A stretch of DNA of 64,000 bases, from positions 186,001-250,000 of the forward strand of contig NZ_SDQE01000001.1 in NCBI RefSeq assembly GCF_004153455.1. The letters run 5' to 3'. The notes under the pieces were generated by a model that was not told the origin of the DNA, did no database searches, and saw only the letters and a program-made list of their open reading frames with translations. Of the stretch, positions 35,985-44,339 are shown one piece after another (position 1 is the first letter of the stretch; every line of letters starts with the position of its first letter). This DNA comes from Allopusillimonas ginsengisoli. GTDB lineage: Bacteria; Pseudomonadota; Gammaproteobacteria; Burkholderiales; Burkholderiaceae_B. The translations under genes were made by a program, and so were the position numbers.

Positions 35985-36013
35985 TTCTGGTTTTTAAGGC
36001 TTTAGGTCCACTA

Positions 36014-36046
36014 CTCAAAAATGTACGGCTCTTCTCCATTTTTGAG
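36014..36046. repeat. Inverted repeat
   Basis: CTCAAAAATG at 36014-36023 pairs with CATTTTTGAG at 36037-36046 around 13 bases. It may be debris of an insertion sequence end; no T-tract follows. Confidence 0.45.
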
Positions 36047-36102
36047 ATGTAAGTTTCTCAGACGGTATCGCGGGAAACTCACTATCAAAGATAGGCAGTC
36101 GG

Positions 36103-36285
36103 ATGCTCAACATTTCACGCTCTGAGTTCGCTGATTACCTTCAGCGGCCCAGAAGTAACCGTTCACTGGAGAACGAGGCTCTGGCTGACTAAGTCAGGGC
36201 TATTTTTCTTGAGCACCATAGCCGTTATAGCTGCAAACGGATCCAGACGGCATTAGAACAACGTCACGTGATCAGGATGCAATAA
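36103..36285 (+). pseudogene. IS3-family transposase (OrfB) remnant
   Basis: Reading 36103 onward gives a piece resembling the N-terminal part of IS3-family OrfB: MLNISRSEFADYLQRP, then ENEALAD, a stop codon at 36190, and VRAIFLEHHSRYSCKRIQTA. The in-frame stop and the loss of the whole integrase core show it is dead. No matching OrfA or terminal repeats are seen. It lies just downstream of the tRNA-Arg gene. Confidence 0.65.
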
Positions 36286-36352
36286 TGGCTCACCCCTAGG
36301 CTTCGCTACCTTCCTGCATCGGGCATCTTGTTGCCCAGTTGCCCCACAGCAT

Positions 36353-36407
36353 CAAAGACGGACATCCCCCCGCTTGCGGGAATGAGGATGTCCGTCTTTG
36401 CTTTTTT
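36353..36407 (+). terminator. Strong orphan rho-independent terminator
   Basis: CAAAGACGGACATCC and its complement form a 15-bp stem (36353-36367 with 36386-36400), enclosing a smaller CCCGC hairpin, and are followed by CTTTTTTATA. It faces right, yet no intact gene ends just to its left; the leftward lyase gene ends at 36460 on the other side. It may end a small RNA or be left over from lost genes. Confidence 0.8.
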
Positions 36408-36459
36408 ATATCTGCAGTTTTATGGGGGATTACCCTTCCTCCTGCTCGCCGCCTGCTGG

Positions 36460-37335
36460 TCAGCGTTCGGCGTAGCGCTGCTCCAACTCGTCGTACAGCG
36501 GTTTGTTGACCAGCCGCTGACGTTCGTTAAACGGCGCCAGTAGTGCGGGGTCTTCATCCAGCTTGCCTTCCCGTTTGAGCGTGGACAGGGCCTTCTGCAT
36601 GCCCAGCACGGCACCCTGCAGCGCCGCGTTGGCATAGAGCACAAGGCTGTAGCCCATATCGCCCAGCTCCTGCGCCGTCATGGCGGGCGTCTTGCCGCCT
36701 ACCACGATGTTGATCAACAGAGGCTCCTTGAGCAATTCCGGGATCCGGCGAATCTCCTCAACAGAAGTCATTGCTTCGACGAAAAGGATGTCGGCACCTG
36801 CTTCGGCAAACTTCTGCGCCCGCTCGATCGCGCCTTCAAAACCCTCCACTGCCCGCGCATCTGTGCGCGCGATGATCTGGAAATTGGGGTCTTCCCGCGC
36901 ATCAGTGGCCGCGCGGATCTTGTCCAGCATTTGCGGCAATGGCGCCACTGCCTTGCCCGCGAAGTGGCCACATCTCTTCGGGAACATCTGATCTTCAATC
37001 TGGACGGCGTCTGCGCCTGCGCGCTCAAGTGCGCGCACAGTATGCCAAGCATTGACCGCATTGCCGAAGCCGGTGTCAATATCGACAATCAGTGGTAGAT
37101 CTTCCACCGCCTCACGGATACGCATTGTAGCGTCAGCAACGTCGCGCAGGCCGATGATGCCCAGATCGGGCGCACCATAATGCATATTGGTCAGCCCGGC
37201 ACCCGTTAGGTAAACGGCCTCGAACCCCTGGTCCGCTACAACCCTGGCGCTCATCGCGTTAAAAGCGCCGGCCACGATCAAGCCATTACGGCGCGCTACC
37301 TTCTCACGCAGAATTAGCTTTGTCGATTTTCCCAT
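36460..37335 (-). CDS. Isocitrate lyase/PEP mutase-family lyase
   Basis: A 291-residue TIM-barrel enzyme of the ICL/PEP mutase superfamily. Metal-binding DIDTGFGN is at 85-92 and the loop with the catalytic cysteine is KRCGH at 120-124, as in 2-methylisocitrate lyase and oxaloacetate decarboxylase types rather than PEP mutase itself. It would break a C-C bond of a 2-hydroxy- or 2-oxo-polycarboxylate. Start at 37335 with AGGAG ahead. It is the last gene of the twelve-gene run and may release the final C2-C4 products. The true substrate cannot be read off. Confidence 0.8.
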   Translation of the reverse strand: MGKSTKLILREKVARRNGLIVAGAFNAMSARVVADQGFEAVYLTGAGLTNMHYGAPDLGIIGLRDVADATMRIREAVEDLPLIVDIDTGFGNAVNAWHTVRALERAGADAVQIEDQMFPKRCGHFAGKAVAPLPQMLDKIRAATDAREDPNFQIIARTDARAVEGFEGAIERAQKFAEAGADILFVEAMTSVEEIRRIPELLKEPLLINIVVGGKTPAMTAQELGDMGYSLVLYANAALQGAVLGMQKALSTLKREGKLDEDPALLAPFNERQRLVNKPLYDELEQRYAER

Positions 37336-37375
37336 CAAAAACTCCTGTATTGAATACCGCCAGATGACTAAGGAA

Positions 37376-38377
37376 TCAATTACCCGCCTTGACGCCGGCA
37401 TCTTCAATCAACTTGCTCCAGCGCTCACCTTCCGCCTTCATGAATGCATCGAACGCAACAGGGGATTCCTGCGTAAAGGGGCCAATGCCTAGCTTTTCAA
37501 GTTTATCCTGGGTTTCAGGACTGTTCATTACCTTGAGTAGCGCCTGATGCAACTTCTCTCGTATGTCCATGGGCATCCCTTTGGGTCCCATTATGGCAAA
37601 CCAGTTAAACGCGATGACCGAGGGCAAGCCGCTTTCGACTGTGGTTGGCACGTCGGGCATGGCCGGAGAACGCTTGGTGTCAGTAACAGCGATGGGGCGC
37701 AGCCGACCGCTCACCACAAGCTTTTGCAAAGCTGGCAAATCGACAATGATGCCACTAACGTGTCCGCCAACTGCATCGGTCATGCCTGGGCTGGCTCCTT
37801 TATAGGGAATGTGAACGATCCGGCCCTTCGATTCCTTCTTTAAAAGCTCGATCGCCAGATGCGGCAAACCGCCAGCGCCCGCTGAAGCAAGCGTTACGTC
37901 TTGCTTCTTCGAAAGCGCCACCAATTCAGCAAGATTCTTTGCGGGTACGTCAGGATTTATTGCCAATAGTTCGGGAGTGGAGGCAACCGTCGTAATGCCG
38001 GTCAGATCGACGAAGGGATCATACGGCAAGTTTGGGTATGCATAGTAGCTGAGTAGCAAGGGGCTCACGCTACCTAAGGTGATGGTGTATCCATCCGGCT
38101 TGGATCGCGCAACATACTCGGTACCTATCGTGGCATTGGCGCCCGGCTTGTTCTCCACCACCACCGGAACACCCAGGATTTTCTCAAGTTCGGGCGCAAT
38201 GATGCGCGCCACGATGTCATTTGAGCCGCCCGGCGGAAAACCGACCACCATGGCAATGGGCCTGGAAGGATAGGTATCCGCTGCCGCGATGGCGGGGATT
38301 GCAGTGACCGCCAGCGTGCAGGCAAGCAGTGTCTTGAACATATTGCGACGTGAGGTCTTCGGGGTGTGGATTTTCAT
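37376..38377 (-). CDS. Bug-type (TctC) carboxylate-binding protein
   Basis: A 333-residue periplasmic binding protein of the tripartite tricarboxylate transporter family. The N-terminus is RRNMFKTLLACTLAVTA with a signal cleavage near Ala32; the mature part starts DTYPSRPIAMVVGFPPGGSN, the family hallmark, and ends with a KGMPMDIREKLH type helix. These proteins bind dicarboxylates, tricarboxylates or related ligands. No tctA or tctB permease is present in the window. It is 40 bases upstream of the lyase gene. Confidence 0.88.
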   Translation of the reverse strand: MKIHTPKTSRRNMFKTLLACTLAVTAIPAIAAADTYPSRPIAMVVGFPPGGSNDIVARIIAPELEKILGVPVVVENKPGANATIGTEYVARSKPDGYTITLGSVSPLLLSYYAYPNLPYDPFVDLTGITTVASTPELLAINPDVPAKNLAELVALSKKQDVTLASAGAGGLPHLAIELLKKESKGRIVHIPYKGASPGMTDAVGGHVSGIIVDLPALQKLVVSGRLRPIAVTDTKRSPAMPDVPTTVESGLPSVIAFNWFAIMGPKGMPMDIREKLHQALLKVMNSPETQDKLEKLGIGPFTQESPVAFDAFMKAEGERWSKLIEDAGVKAGN

Positions 38378-38483
38378 AGCTTTTTTGTCTGATCTCCTGT
38401 CAGCTTGTAAAAATCTTCCTGCACAAGCTGCCTTTGATCATCCTCCATTAATGTTGTGATTGATCTTCAAATACACCGACACT

Positions 38484-39374
38484 TCAGCTTCCTTTCCCTG
38501 TCATGCTCTCGAAAACAAGGCTGATCGCTGGCGCATACATGTCTCCGTAGCCAGCGTTAATGGCCTTGTCGAAACTGGCCACCAAATTCTTTGCACCCGT
38601 CGCATCGACGCCGACCTGCTCCGCAAGACCTACCGCATAAAGCAGGTCCTTACGTGCATAGGTGACCGGAAAAGCCTTTTCCGGAAACTGCTGCGGCAAG
38701 ATCGCCTTGAACCCCTGATTACGCAATGCAAAACTGTCTGCCGAACCCGTGGCAAAGGCAGTGAAAAGCTTCTCGGGGTCCATACCGATGCGGACGGCAA
38801 CTGCCCGCGCCTCAGCCAAGGCCAGCACGGTTTCGTAAACCACCATATTGTTCAGGATCTTCACGACCTGGCCACAACCGACGGGGCCGGCATGCATGAC
38901 GTCTGTGGCGAAACACCTGATCAATGGCTCAATCAAGGTAAATGTCCGGTCGTCGGCACCCACGGGAACTGCGAGGGTCCCCGCCTGGGCGGCTGCGCGC
39001 GTTCTCATGACTGGCGCATCAGAGAACTGCACGCCGATGTCATTGAGGCTCGTTGCCAGGCGAATGGCGGTTGCATGCGGGGATGTGCTCAGATCGACTA
39101 GCGTCTGTCCCGCCCGCAACTTCCGCAACAGTCCGTCCTCACCGAAAACGACGCGCTCGACGACCTCTCCTGAAGGCAAAGACATGAAAATGATTTGAGC
39201 GTCGCTGGCGATCTCCGCCATGCTCGCCGACTGCACGCTTACTTGCTCGAGCCTGCGCAAAGGCTCACTATCTCGATCACAGGCAATAACCGTCGCGCCG
39301 CTTTTTTCCGCTAAATGGCGGCATATGGGCTCGCCCATCACGCCGACGCCGATAAACCCCAACTTCTGACTCAT
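38484..39374 (-). CDS. Beta-hydroxyacid dehydrogenase (3-hydroxyisobutyrate dehydrogenase family)
   Basis: A 296-residue NAD(P)-dependent dehydrogenase. The Rossmann motif GFIGVGVMGEPI opens the protein, FSDAPVMRTRAAAQAGTL replaces the usual DAPVSGG substrate loop, and the catalytic lysine is in GQVVKILNNMVVY. Members oxidise 3-hydroxyisobutyrate, tartronate semialdehyde and similar acids. The altered substrate loop suggests an unusual substrate. Start at 39374 with GGAGGAGACTC ahead. It follows the SDR gene by 31 bases. Confidence 0.85.
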   Translation of the reverse strand: MSQKLGFIGVGVMGEPICRHLAEKSGATVIACDRDSEPLRRLEQVSVQSASMAEIASDAQIIFMSLPSGEVVERVVFGEDGLLRKLRAGQTLVDLSTSPHATAIRLATSLNDIGVQFSDAPVMRTRAAAQAGTLAVPVGADDRTFTLIEPLIRCFATDVMHAGPVGCGQVVKILNNMVVYETVLALAEARAVAVRIGMDPEKLFTAFATGSADSFALRNQGFKAILPQQFPEKAFPVTYARKDLLYAVGLAEQVGVDATGAKNLVASFDKAINAGYGDMYAPAISLVFESMTGKGS

Positions 39375-39405
39375 GAGTCTCCTCCCCACACAAATCCGCT
39401 TCTGT

Positions 39406-40182
39406 TCATTTGGAAAGCATGGCTGCAACCGAACCGCCGTCCACAGGAAGGATCGCTCCCGTCATATAGCGGGAATCATCGCCCAGCAAGAAGCGGATCA
39501 CTGCCGTGACATCAGCTGGCTGAGCCACCCGCCCCAATGGCGACACACCAGACACTTGATAACCACTGGTGGCGGCATCGGCCACCAATTTCTGAACCAG
39601 TGGCGTATCCACTGTTGCCGGTGCCACAGCGTTCACGAGAATCGACTCATTCGCCAGTTCGACGGCCAGCACCCGCGTGATGTACGTCAGTGCGACTTTG
39701 GATGCGGCATAGGCGCCCCCGCCGGTCTTGGGCCGCAGCGCGGCCGCAGAAGCCACAAAGACCATACGCGCCGGCGCCTCCTGCGTGGCTGCTACCTTGA
39801 GCAGGGGATAGGCCGCCCTGGCGGTCAACCAGCATCCTTTGGTGTTGATATCGAACAAGCTGTCGTAATCAGCCTCTGAAAGATCCATCAAGGCGCCGGT
39901 CCGGAATACGCCTGCAGAGCACACAAGCGCATCCAGCCTGTTCGTAGCGGCTTTTATCTGTTCAAAAGCCTCTTTTACGGAGGCGCTGCTTGAGGCATCA
40001 CAAGCGATGGGAATAAATTTCCCCGGAACATCCCTCGTACTTTGCTCTGCCCTCTTCAGTTGCTCTATGTCTCTGTCCAGGCCGAAGACGGTATAAGCTC
40101 GCCCAAGCAGATCCCGACGGCAATCCGCGCCTATGCCCGAAGCAGCACCTGTAACGACTGCATACTTGCTCATTTCACTCAT
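39406..40182 (-). CDS. SDR-family oxidoreductase
   Basis: A 258-residue classical short-chain dehydrogenase. Cofactor motif TGAASGIG, CSAGVFRTGAL, catalytic YAASK and the end IRFLLGDDSRYMTGAILPVDGG are all typical. FGLDRDIEQL after the second strand indicates NAD. It sits between two beta-hydroxyacid dehydrogenase genes, with gaps of 15 and 31 bases. Two unrelated types of alcohol dehydrogenase in one run imply two oxidation steps, or two stereoisomers. Confidence 0.84.
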   Translation of the reverse strand: MSEMSKYAVVTGAASGIGADCRRDLLGRAYTVFGLDRDIEQLKRAEQSTRDVPGKFIPIACDASSSASVKEAFEQIKAATNRLDALVCSAGVFRTGALMDLSEADYDSLFDINTKGCWLTARAAYPLLKVAATQEAPARMVFVASAAALRPKTGGGAYAASKVALTYITRVLAVELANESILVNAVAPATVDTPLVQKLVADAATSGYQVSGVSPLGRVAQPADVTAVIRFLLGDDSRYMTGAILPVDGGSVAAMLSK

Positions 40183-40197
40183 CCCTTGATGTTTTCC

Positions 40198-41094
40198 TCA
40201 CTTTCTCAGAGCCTTCCGGATTCTGTCCCGCGAGATGGCAAGTAAGGCGACGGCGTCCTTTCCTCCGTACCCTTCCGCCAGCGCTTGGCTGAATATTCCC
40301 CGGACCAGCGTGGCTGCCGGAGCGGGTATACCCATATCCTGCGCCATCGCCAGACCCAGCCCCAGGTCCTTCTCTGCTAACGACAATTTAAAACGCGCCT
40401 CAAAATCGCCTTTGAGTGCTGGCGGAAACCGTTTCGTGAATGTCATTGATCGGCCGCCGCTTTCAGACAAAACGTCGAACAAGACCGCCGTATCCACGCC
40501 GCAGGCCTCACCCAAGGCAAAAGCCTCGCAGGCGACCGCCAGATTGCCCATTGCCATGGTGTTATTGATGATTTTGACAACTTTAGCCGTTCCGACATCG
40601 CCCGTATGGCGAATCGTCGAACCCAAGGCATTCAACAGTGGAAGCGTCTGCTCAATAACACCGGCTTCACCACCTACGATCAAGACCAGCTTTCCCGCAC
40701 GAGCCTCTACCGGCCCCCCGCTGACCGGGCAATCCAGAACCTTCAACCCCCGTTCATATGCATGGGCTGCGGCCCTCCGCATCACTGACGGCTCTATTGT
40801 GCTCAGATCAATGAGTGTCGTCCCTTGATCCGCCAGCTCGACCAGCCCTCCCCTGCCTAGCCAGCACTCTTTGACCAGGAGGCCATTCGGCAGGCTACTG
40901 AGAATACAGAGCCGGCCCTTGAGCGCATCGGCCAGACTTGCGCCAACTGGCACGCCTTGAAAAGCAAGCTGTTCACGCACAGCGGGATCAATGTCCCAAC
41001 CGATGACATCGAATTCACTTTCATTCAGGCGTAGCGCCATGGCTGAACCCATCTGGCCCAGGCCTATCACCGCCACCGACGGCTTCTGTGTCAT
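40198..41094 (-). CDS. Beta-hydroxyacid dehydrogenase (3-hydroxyisobutyrate dehydrogenase family)
   Basis: A 298-residue paralog of the enzyme at 38484-39374. It has GLGQMGSAMALRLN, an intact DCPVSGGPVEARAG substrate loop and the catalytic lysine in KVVKIINNTMAMGN, so it is closer to classical 3-hydroxyisobutyrate or tartronate semialdehyde reductases than its neighbour. It starts 33 bases after the Bug gene upstream. The two paralogs are clearly different in the substrate loop, so they probably do not simply duplicate one step. Confidence 0.87.
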   Translation of the reverse strand: MTQKPSVAVIGLGQMGSAMALRLNESEFDVIGWDIDPAVREQLAFQGVPVGASLADALKGRLCILSSLPNGLLVKECWLGRGGLVELADQGTTLIDLSTIEPSVMRRAAAHAYERGLKVLDCPVSGGPVEARAGKLVLIVGGEAGVIEQTLPLLNALGSTIRHTGDVGTAKVVKIINNTMAMGNLAVACEAFALGEACGVDTAVLFDVLSESGGRSMTFTKRFPPALKGDFEARFKLSLAEKDLGLGLAMAQDMGIPAPAATLVRGIFSQALAEGYGGKDAVALLAISRDRIRKALRK

Positions 41095-41127
41095 GTCTTA
41101 TTTCTTCCTTATCACTAAACAGGCGCA

Positions 41128-42084
41128 TCAGCCTTGGGGGGGTATTCCAGCCTTGCGGATATCATCGCCCCAGGTCTTGATCTCCCGCTCAAGGAACTTC
41201 CCGAACTCTACGGGTGTGGACGTCTTGACCTGCAATCCATGTGTCGCATATTTCTCTTGCAGGCTCTTACTGGAAAGCGCTGCGTTGAGCGACTGCGAAA
41301 TGCGATCCACAACCGGTTTTGGTATGCCGGCTGGACCGCCCATGCCAAACCAGACGGCAAGCTCATAACCGGGCGCGCCAGATTCATTGATAGAAGGGAT
41401 ATCAGGAACCAATGAGAAACGCTTCGGTGTCGTGACCCCCAGGGCCTTCAGTTTCCCGCCCTGGATCTGGGGAATGGCCAGCGACAGGTCTACAAACATG
41501 AAATCAACCTGCCTGGACATGACATCCACCAGAGCCTGGGGCGACCCCTTGTAAGCAACAGGTACCGGCTTGATTCCTCCCATATCCACCAGTTTTGCAG
41601 CCGCGATCTGCGCGCTGCCCGAACCGTAGCCATAGGTGAGCTTGCCCGGCTCCTTGCGCCCAAGTTCAAACAACTCTTTGACATTGTTCGGCCCGAACTG
41701 GGGCGCGGACACAAGTACAATGGGCGAATCGGCAATCATGCCAATGGGCGTCAGATCGCGGATGGGGTCGTAGGGGAGGTTCTTGAATAAAGTAACGTTG
41801 CTGGCTCCGGTGGTTACACCCAGCATGACCAGGGTATAGCCGTCGGGGGCCGAACTCACCGCCGCCTTGACACCAATGATGCCCTGTGCCCCAGGCTTGT
41901 TGTCGATGACGATAGGCTGGCGCAGATCCTTGGACATCTCCTCCGCCAGTTCCCTCGCCACAGTATCAGTGCCGCTGCCTGGGGGGAAAGGCACTATGAT
42001 TTTCAAAGCACGATCCGGAAAATCAGCGTGGGCGATCAAGGGCATTCCCAGTGCCAAACAGAAGGCCAGAATTATCTTCTTCAT
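41128..42084 (-). CDS. Bug-type (TctC) carboxylate-binding protein
   Basis: A 318-residue periplasmic binding protein. The signal peptide is MKKIILAFCLALGMPLIAHA, and the mature part begins DFPDRALKIIVPFPPGSGTD. Family positions IDNKPGAQGIIG and YKGSPQALVDVMSRQVDFMF are present. I use the ATG at 42084, with GGAGAAGAGAC ahead, rather than one five codons upstream. It is one of three such proteins in the run and stands 49 bases after the first lactonase-like gene. Confidence 0.88.
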   Translation of the reverse strand: MKKIILAFCLALGMPLIAHADFPDRALKIIVPFPPGSGTDTVARELAEEMSKDLRQPIVIDNKPGAQGIIGVKAAVSSAPDGYTLVMLGVTTGASNVTLFKNLPYDPIRDLTPIGMIADSPIVLVSAPQFGPNNVKELFELGRKEPGKLTYGYGSGSAQIAAAKLVDMGGIKPVPVAYKGSPQALVDVMSRQVDFMFVDLSLAIPQIQGGKLKALGVTTPKRFSLVPDIPSINESGAPGYELAVWFGMGGPAGIPKPVVDRISQSLNAALSSKSLQEKYATHGLQVKTSTPVEFGKFLEREIKTWGDDIRKAGIPPQG

Positions 42085-42133
42085 GTCTCTTCTCCTCATA
42101 CTCTATGGATGATGCCCGCTCGGACGCGGGCGC

Positions 42134-42949
42134 TTACTTCGTTATCGGTGGTATGTCCAGCCTGGCTACAATTCCAGCCAGATCCTGTCGCAAGGGTGGA
42201 TACTTCTCCATCACCAGCGGATCATGGCCTGGGATGATGTGATCTGTCGTTTGGGCCAGAGCCTCAAGACGTGCATAGCCTTGGAACATATCTCCGATAT
42301 GGAACACCAGCGAAAAACTGCGCCGCGTCTGAATGTGCTCATAGAAATGACTCGCGTCGGACGCCAGTACCACCCACCCGCGCGCCGTACGTACCCGCAC
42401 CACCTGCATCCCCGCGGTGTGGCCGCCCACGCGGTGCACACTTATGCCATCAGCGATCTCACCGTCGCCATCGTGAAACACAATCCGGTTCTTATATGCC
42501 AGCCGAATGAGGCCTGCCACATGGTCGGGCTCGTATGCCCGACTATGTATAGCGCAGGCCATATGCCGACCGGTCGCGTAGTCCAGTTCCGCATCCTGCA
42601 GGTGAAAACGCGCATTGGGCCAAGCATCAAATGTACCAACGTGGTCGTTATGCATATGAGTGATCACTATGTTGTTCACGTCGGCCGCCTGGATGCCGAT
42701 CAATTCCAGCGCCTGGACAGGCGTCCGCAATAAGCTGCGATGACGTTTGTCTGCCATGTCCTGGAAAAACCCCGTATCCACCAGAATCAGGCGATCCCGG
42801 TTGCGGATGACCCAGACGTAGTAATCCAGCGGCATAGGGCCGTCGTGCGGATCCCCGCCCACAAAATTCGCGGAACGTTGCGCGGAGCGTGTCGCATATT
42901 TAAGCGCGTACACTTCATACATGGACGTTTGTTCTACGGTCTGGGCCAT
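42134..42949 (-). CDS. Metallo-beta-lactamase-fold hydrolase, N-acyl homoserine lactonase-like
   Basis: A 271-residue hydrolase of the MBL superfamily, group of N-acyl homoserine lactonases. The metal motif is THMHNDHVGTFD (HxHxDH) near residue 110, with further His in HRVGGHTAGMQ and GHDPLV and an Asp in LASDASHF. Such enzymes open lactone or other ester rings. In this setting ring opening of a sugar or polycarboxylate lactone is more likely than quorum quenching. It starts 7 bases after an MmgE/PrpD gene. A clear paralog lies at 45786. Confidence 0.84.
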   Translation of the reverse strand: MAQTVEQTSMYEVYALKYATRSAQRSANFVGGDPHDGPMPLDYYVWVIRNRDRLILVDTGFFQDMADKRHRSLLRTPVQALELIGIQAADVNNIVITHMHNDHVGTFDAWPNARFHLQDAELDYATGRHMACAIHSRAYEPDHVAGLIRLAYKNRIVFHDGDGEIADGISVHRVGGHTAGMQVVRVRTARGWVVLASDASHFYEHIQTRRSFSLVFHIGDMFQGYARLEALAQTTDHIIPGHDPLVMEKYPPLRQDLAGIVARLDIPPITK

Positions 42950-42956
42950 CGCTATC

Positions 42957-44309
42957 TCAGGCCTTTTCTGGAGACAGCAAACGCATCAGTTGGCTGATAT
43001 CCTTGCACTGCTCGATGCCCAAGATCATCTCAGCTGCCTCAGCCGAACGAGAAGCGCCAATCACCGGGATGGTCAGGCTGTCGAACTTGGCCCGCAGCTC
43101 TGCGTCGGACATGGAATTCTGGACTGACCCCTTCGGGTAATCAATCTGTGATACATACTTGGCGCCATCGTCCATCTCGATTGTCAGCCTGCATGACACG
43201 CCGCGCGGCAGCGTATCGTCCAAGCTGATCTTGAGCATTTTCGAGAGCTTGAGCAGCATGGGCTCTTTCAAGCGTGCGTTGTTGTACTGCGGGAAAAGCG
43301 CCTGACCGTCGGTGAAGGCAACCGCTACGGAGTACGGCAGGCTCATCTGCGCCTCATGATAGGTTTGCGGCTCTGCATTCTGGTGATACAAGGCCCAATC
43401 AGGGTGACGGGCCATAGTCATGCACTTGATCCGGTTCAGATCAGGTGCATGTTCCTTGCGGATCTCAAGCGCACAATCGATGGCATTGTGGATGGGGCGC
43501 GCGCAAGAGTATGGTTTGAATTCGATGTCCAGTTGATAAGGCGTGTCCAGATCAAGCGTCAACTGCGCGGGGTCATTACTGTCGGTGAAGGCTTTCAACC
43601 AGCCGCGCTCCCCTTCAAAAATCGTCGCAGCGCCCGTAAAACCAAGGTTGGCCATGGCCGCTGCGGTTACCCCACTGCGCGAGGCTGGACCCGGATTGAA
43701 TCGCTTCTGCATGGACGGCCCATACATTTCCATCAGTCCGCCGGACTGGGCACCTGCCAGGCCAAGCGAAGAAACTATCTGCTCTTCACTGTTGTTCAGC
43801 AGAATGCCTGATGCAACAGTGGCGCCGAATATGCCGCACGTGGGCGTCGTATGGTAGGCGCGATTGCGCAGCGAATTGTTGGCCGCCTTGCTCAGCCGCT
43901 CCATCATCTCGCACCCCGCCGCCAACGCTGCGACCAGCGCGCGACCATCCCTACCCTTTTGCTCGGCGGTCGCCAGCGCCGCGGAATAAACGGGCGGACT
44001 GAAGTGAAACAGCGCCAGCACATCGATATCGTCCAGCTCGACGCTGTGAGAAGAAATTGCATTGGCCAGTGCTGCCTGCATGGCTGGCACGCGCCGCCCG
44101 TCGCCCAGCAGGGTGGCCTGCTCGTGGCCGCCCACGGAAACAGCGAATTCACGCGCGATCTTGCCGCTACCGGTCTGGCTGCCAGCCACACCCACGCCCA
44201 GGTAATCCAGCAATAAACGCTTGACCGCAGTGCGGGTGGCTGGCGCGACCTCATCGTAATTGAAACGTACAAAATGAGAAGCGAGTTGTTCAGCTATGGT
44301 TTTTGTCAT
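42957..44309 (-). CDS. MmgE/PrpD family protein
   Basis: A 450-residue member of the MmgE/PrpD superfamily, which includes 2-methylcitrate dehydratase and cis-aconitate decarboxylase. The N-terminal helical domain contains KRLLLDYLGVGVAG, SHSVELDDIDV and LGLAGAQSGGLMEMYGPSMQ; the smaller domain (about 260-400) follows, with the family GYPKGS-like stretch DYPKGSVQNSMSD near the end. Start is uncertain: ATG at 44309 as used, or 44330. It is 7 bases upstream of the first lactonase-like gene. Dehydration or decarboxylation of a carboxylic acid is expected. Confidence 0.87.
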   Translation of the reverse strand: MTKTIAEQLASHFVRFNYDEVAPATRTAVKRLLLDYLGVGVAGSQTGSGKIAREFAVSVGGHEQATLLGDGRRVPAMQAALANAISSHSVELDDIDVLALFHFSPPVYSAALATAEQKGRDGRALVAALAAGCEMMERLSKAANNSLRNRAYHTTPTCGIFGATVASGILLNNSEEQIVSSLGLAGAQSGGLMEMYGPSMQKRFNPGPASRSGVTAAAMANLGFTGAATIFEGERGWLKAFTDSNDPAQLTLDLDTPYQLDIEFKPYSCARPIHNAIDCALEIRKEHAPDLNRIKCMTMARHPDWALYHQNAEPQTYHEAQMSLPYSVAVAFTDGQALFPQYNNARLKEPMLLKLSKMLKISLDDTLPRGVSCRLTIEMDDGAKYVSQIDYPKGSVQNSMSDAELRAKFDSLTIPVIGASRSAEAAEMILGIEQCKDISQLMRLLSPEKA

Positions 44310-44339
44310 GGTAGTTCGGTGAAATGCCATAAAAAAGAT

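Noticed and set aside
36460-37335. Phosphonate biosynthesis by a PEP mutase
   Set aside because: The KRCGH loop fits the lyase/decarboxylase branch, and no phosphonopyruvate decarboxylase or other phosphonate gene is present.
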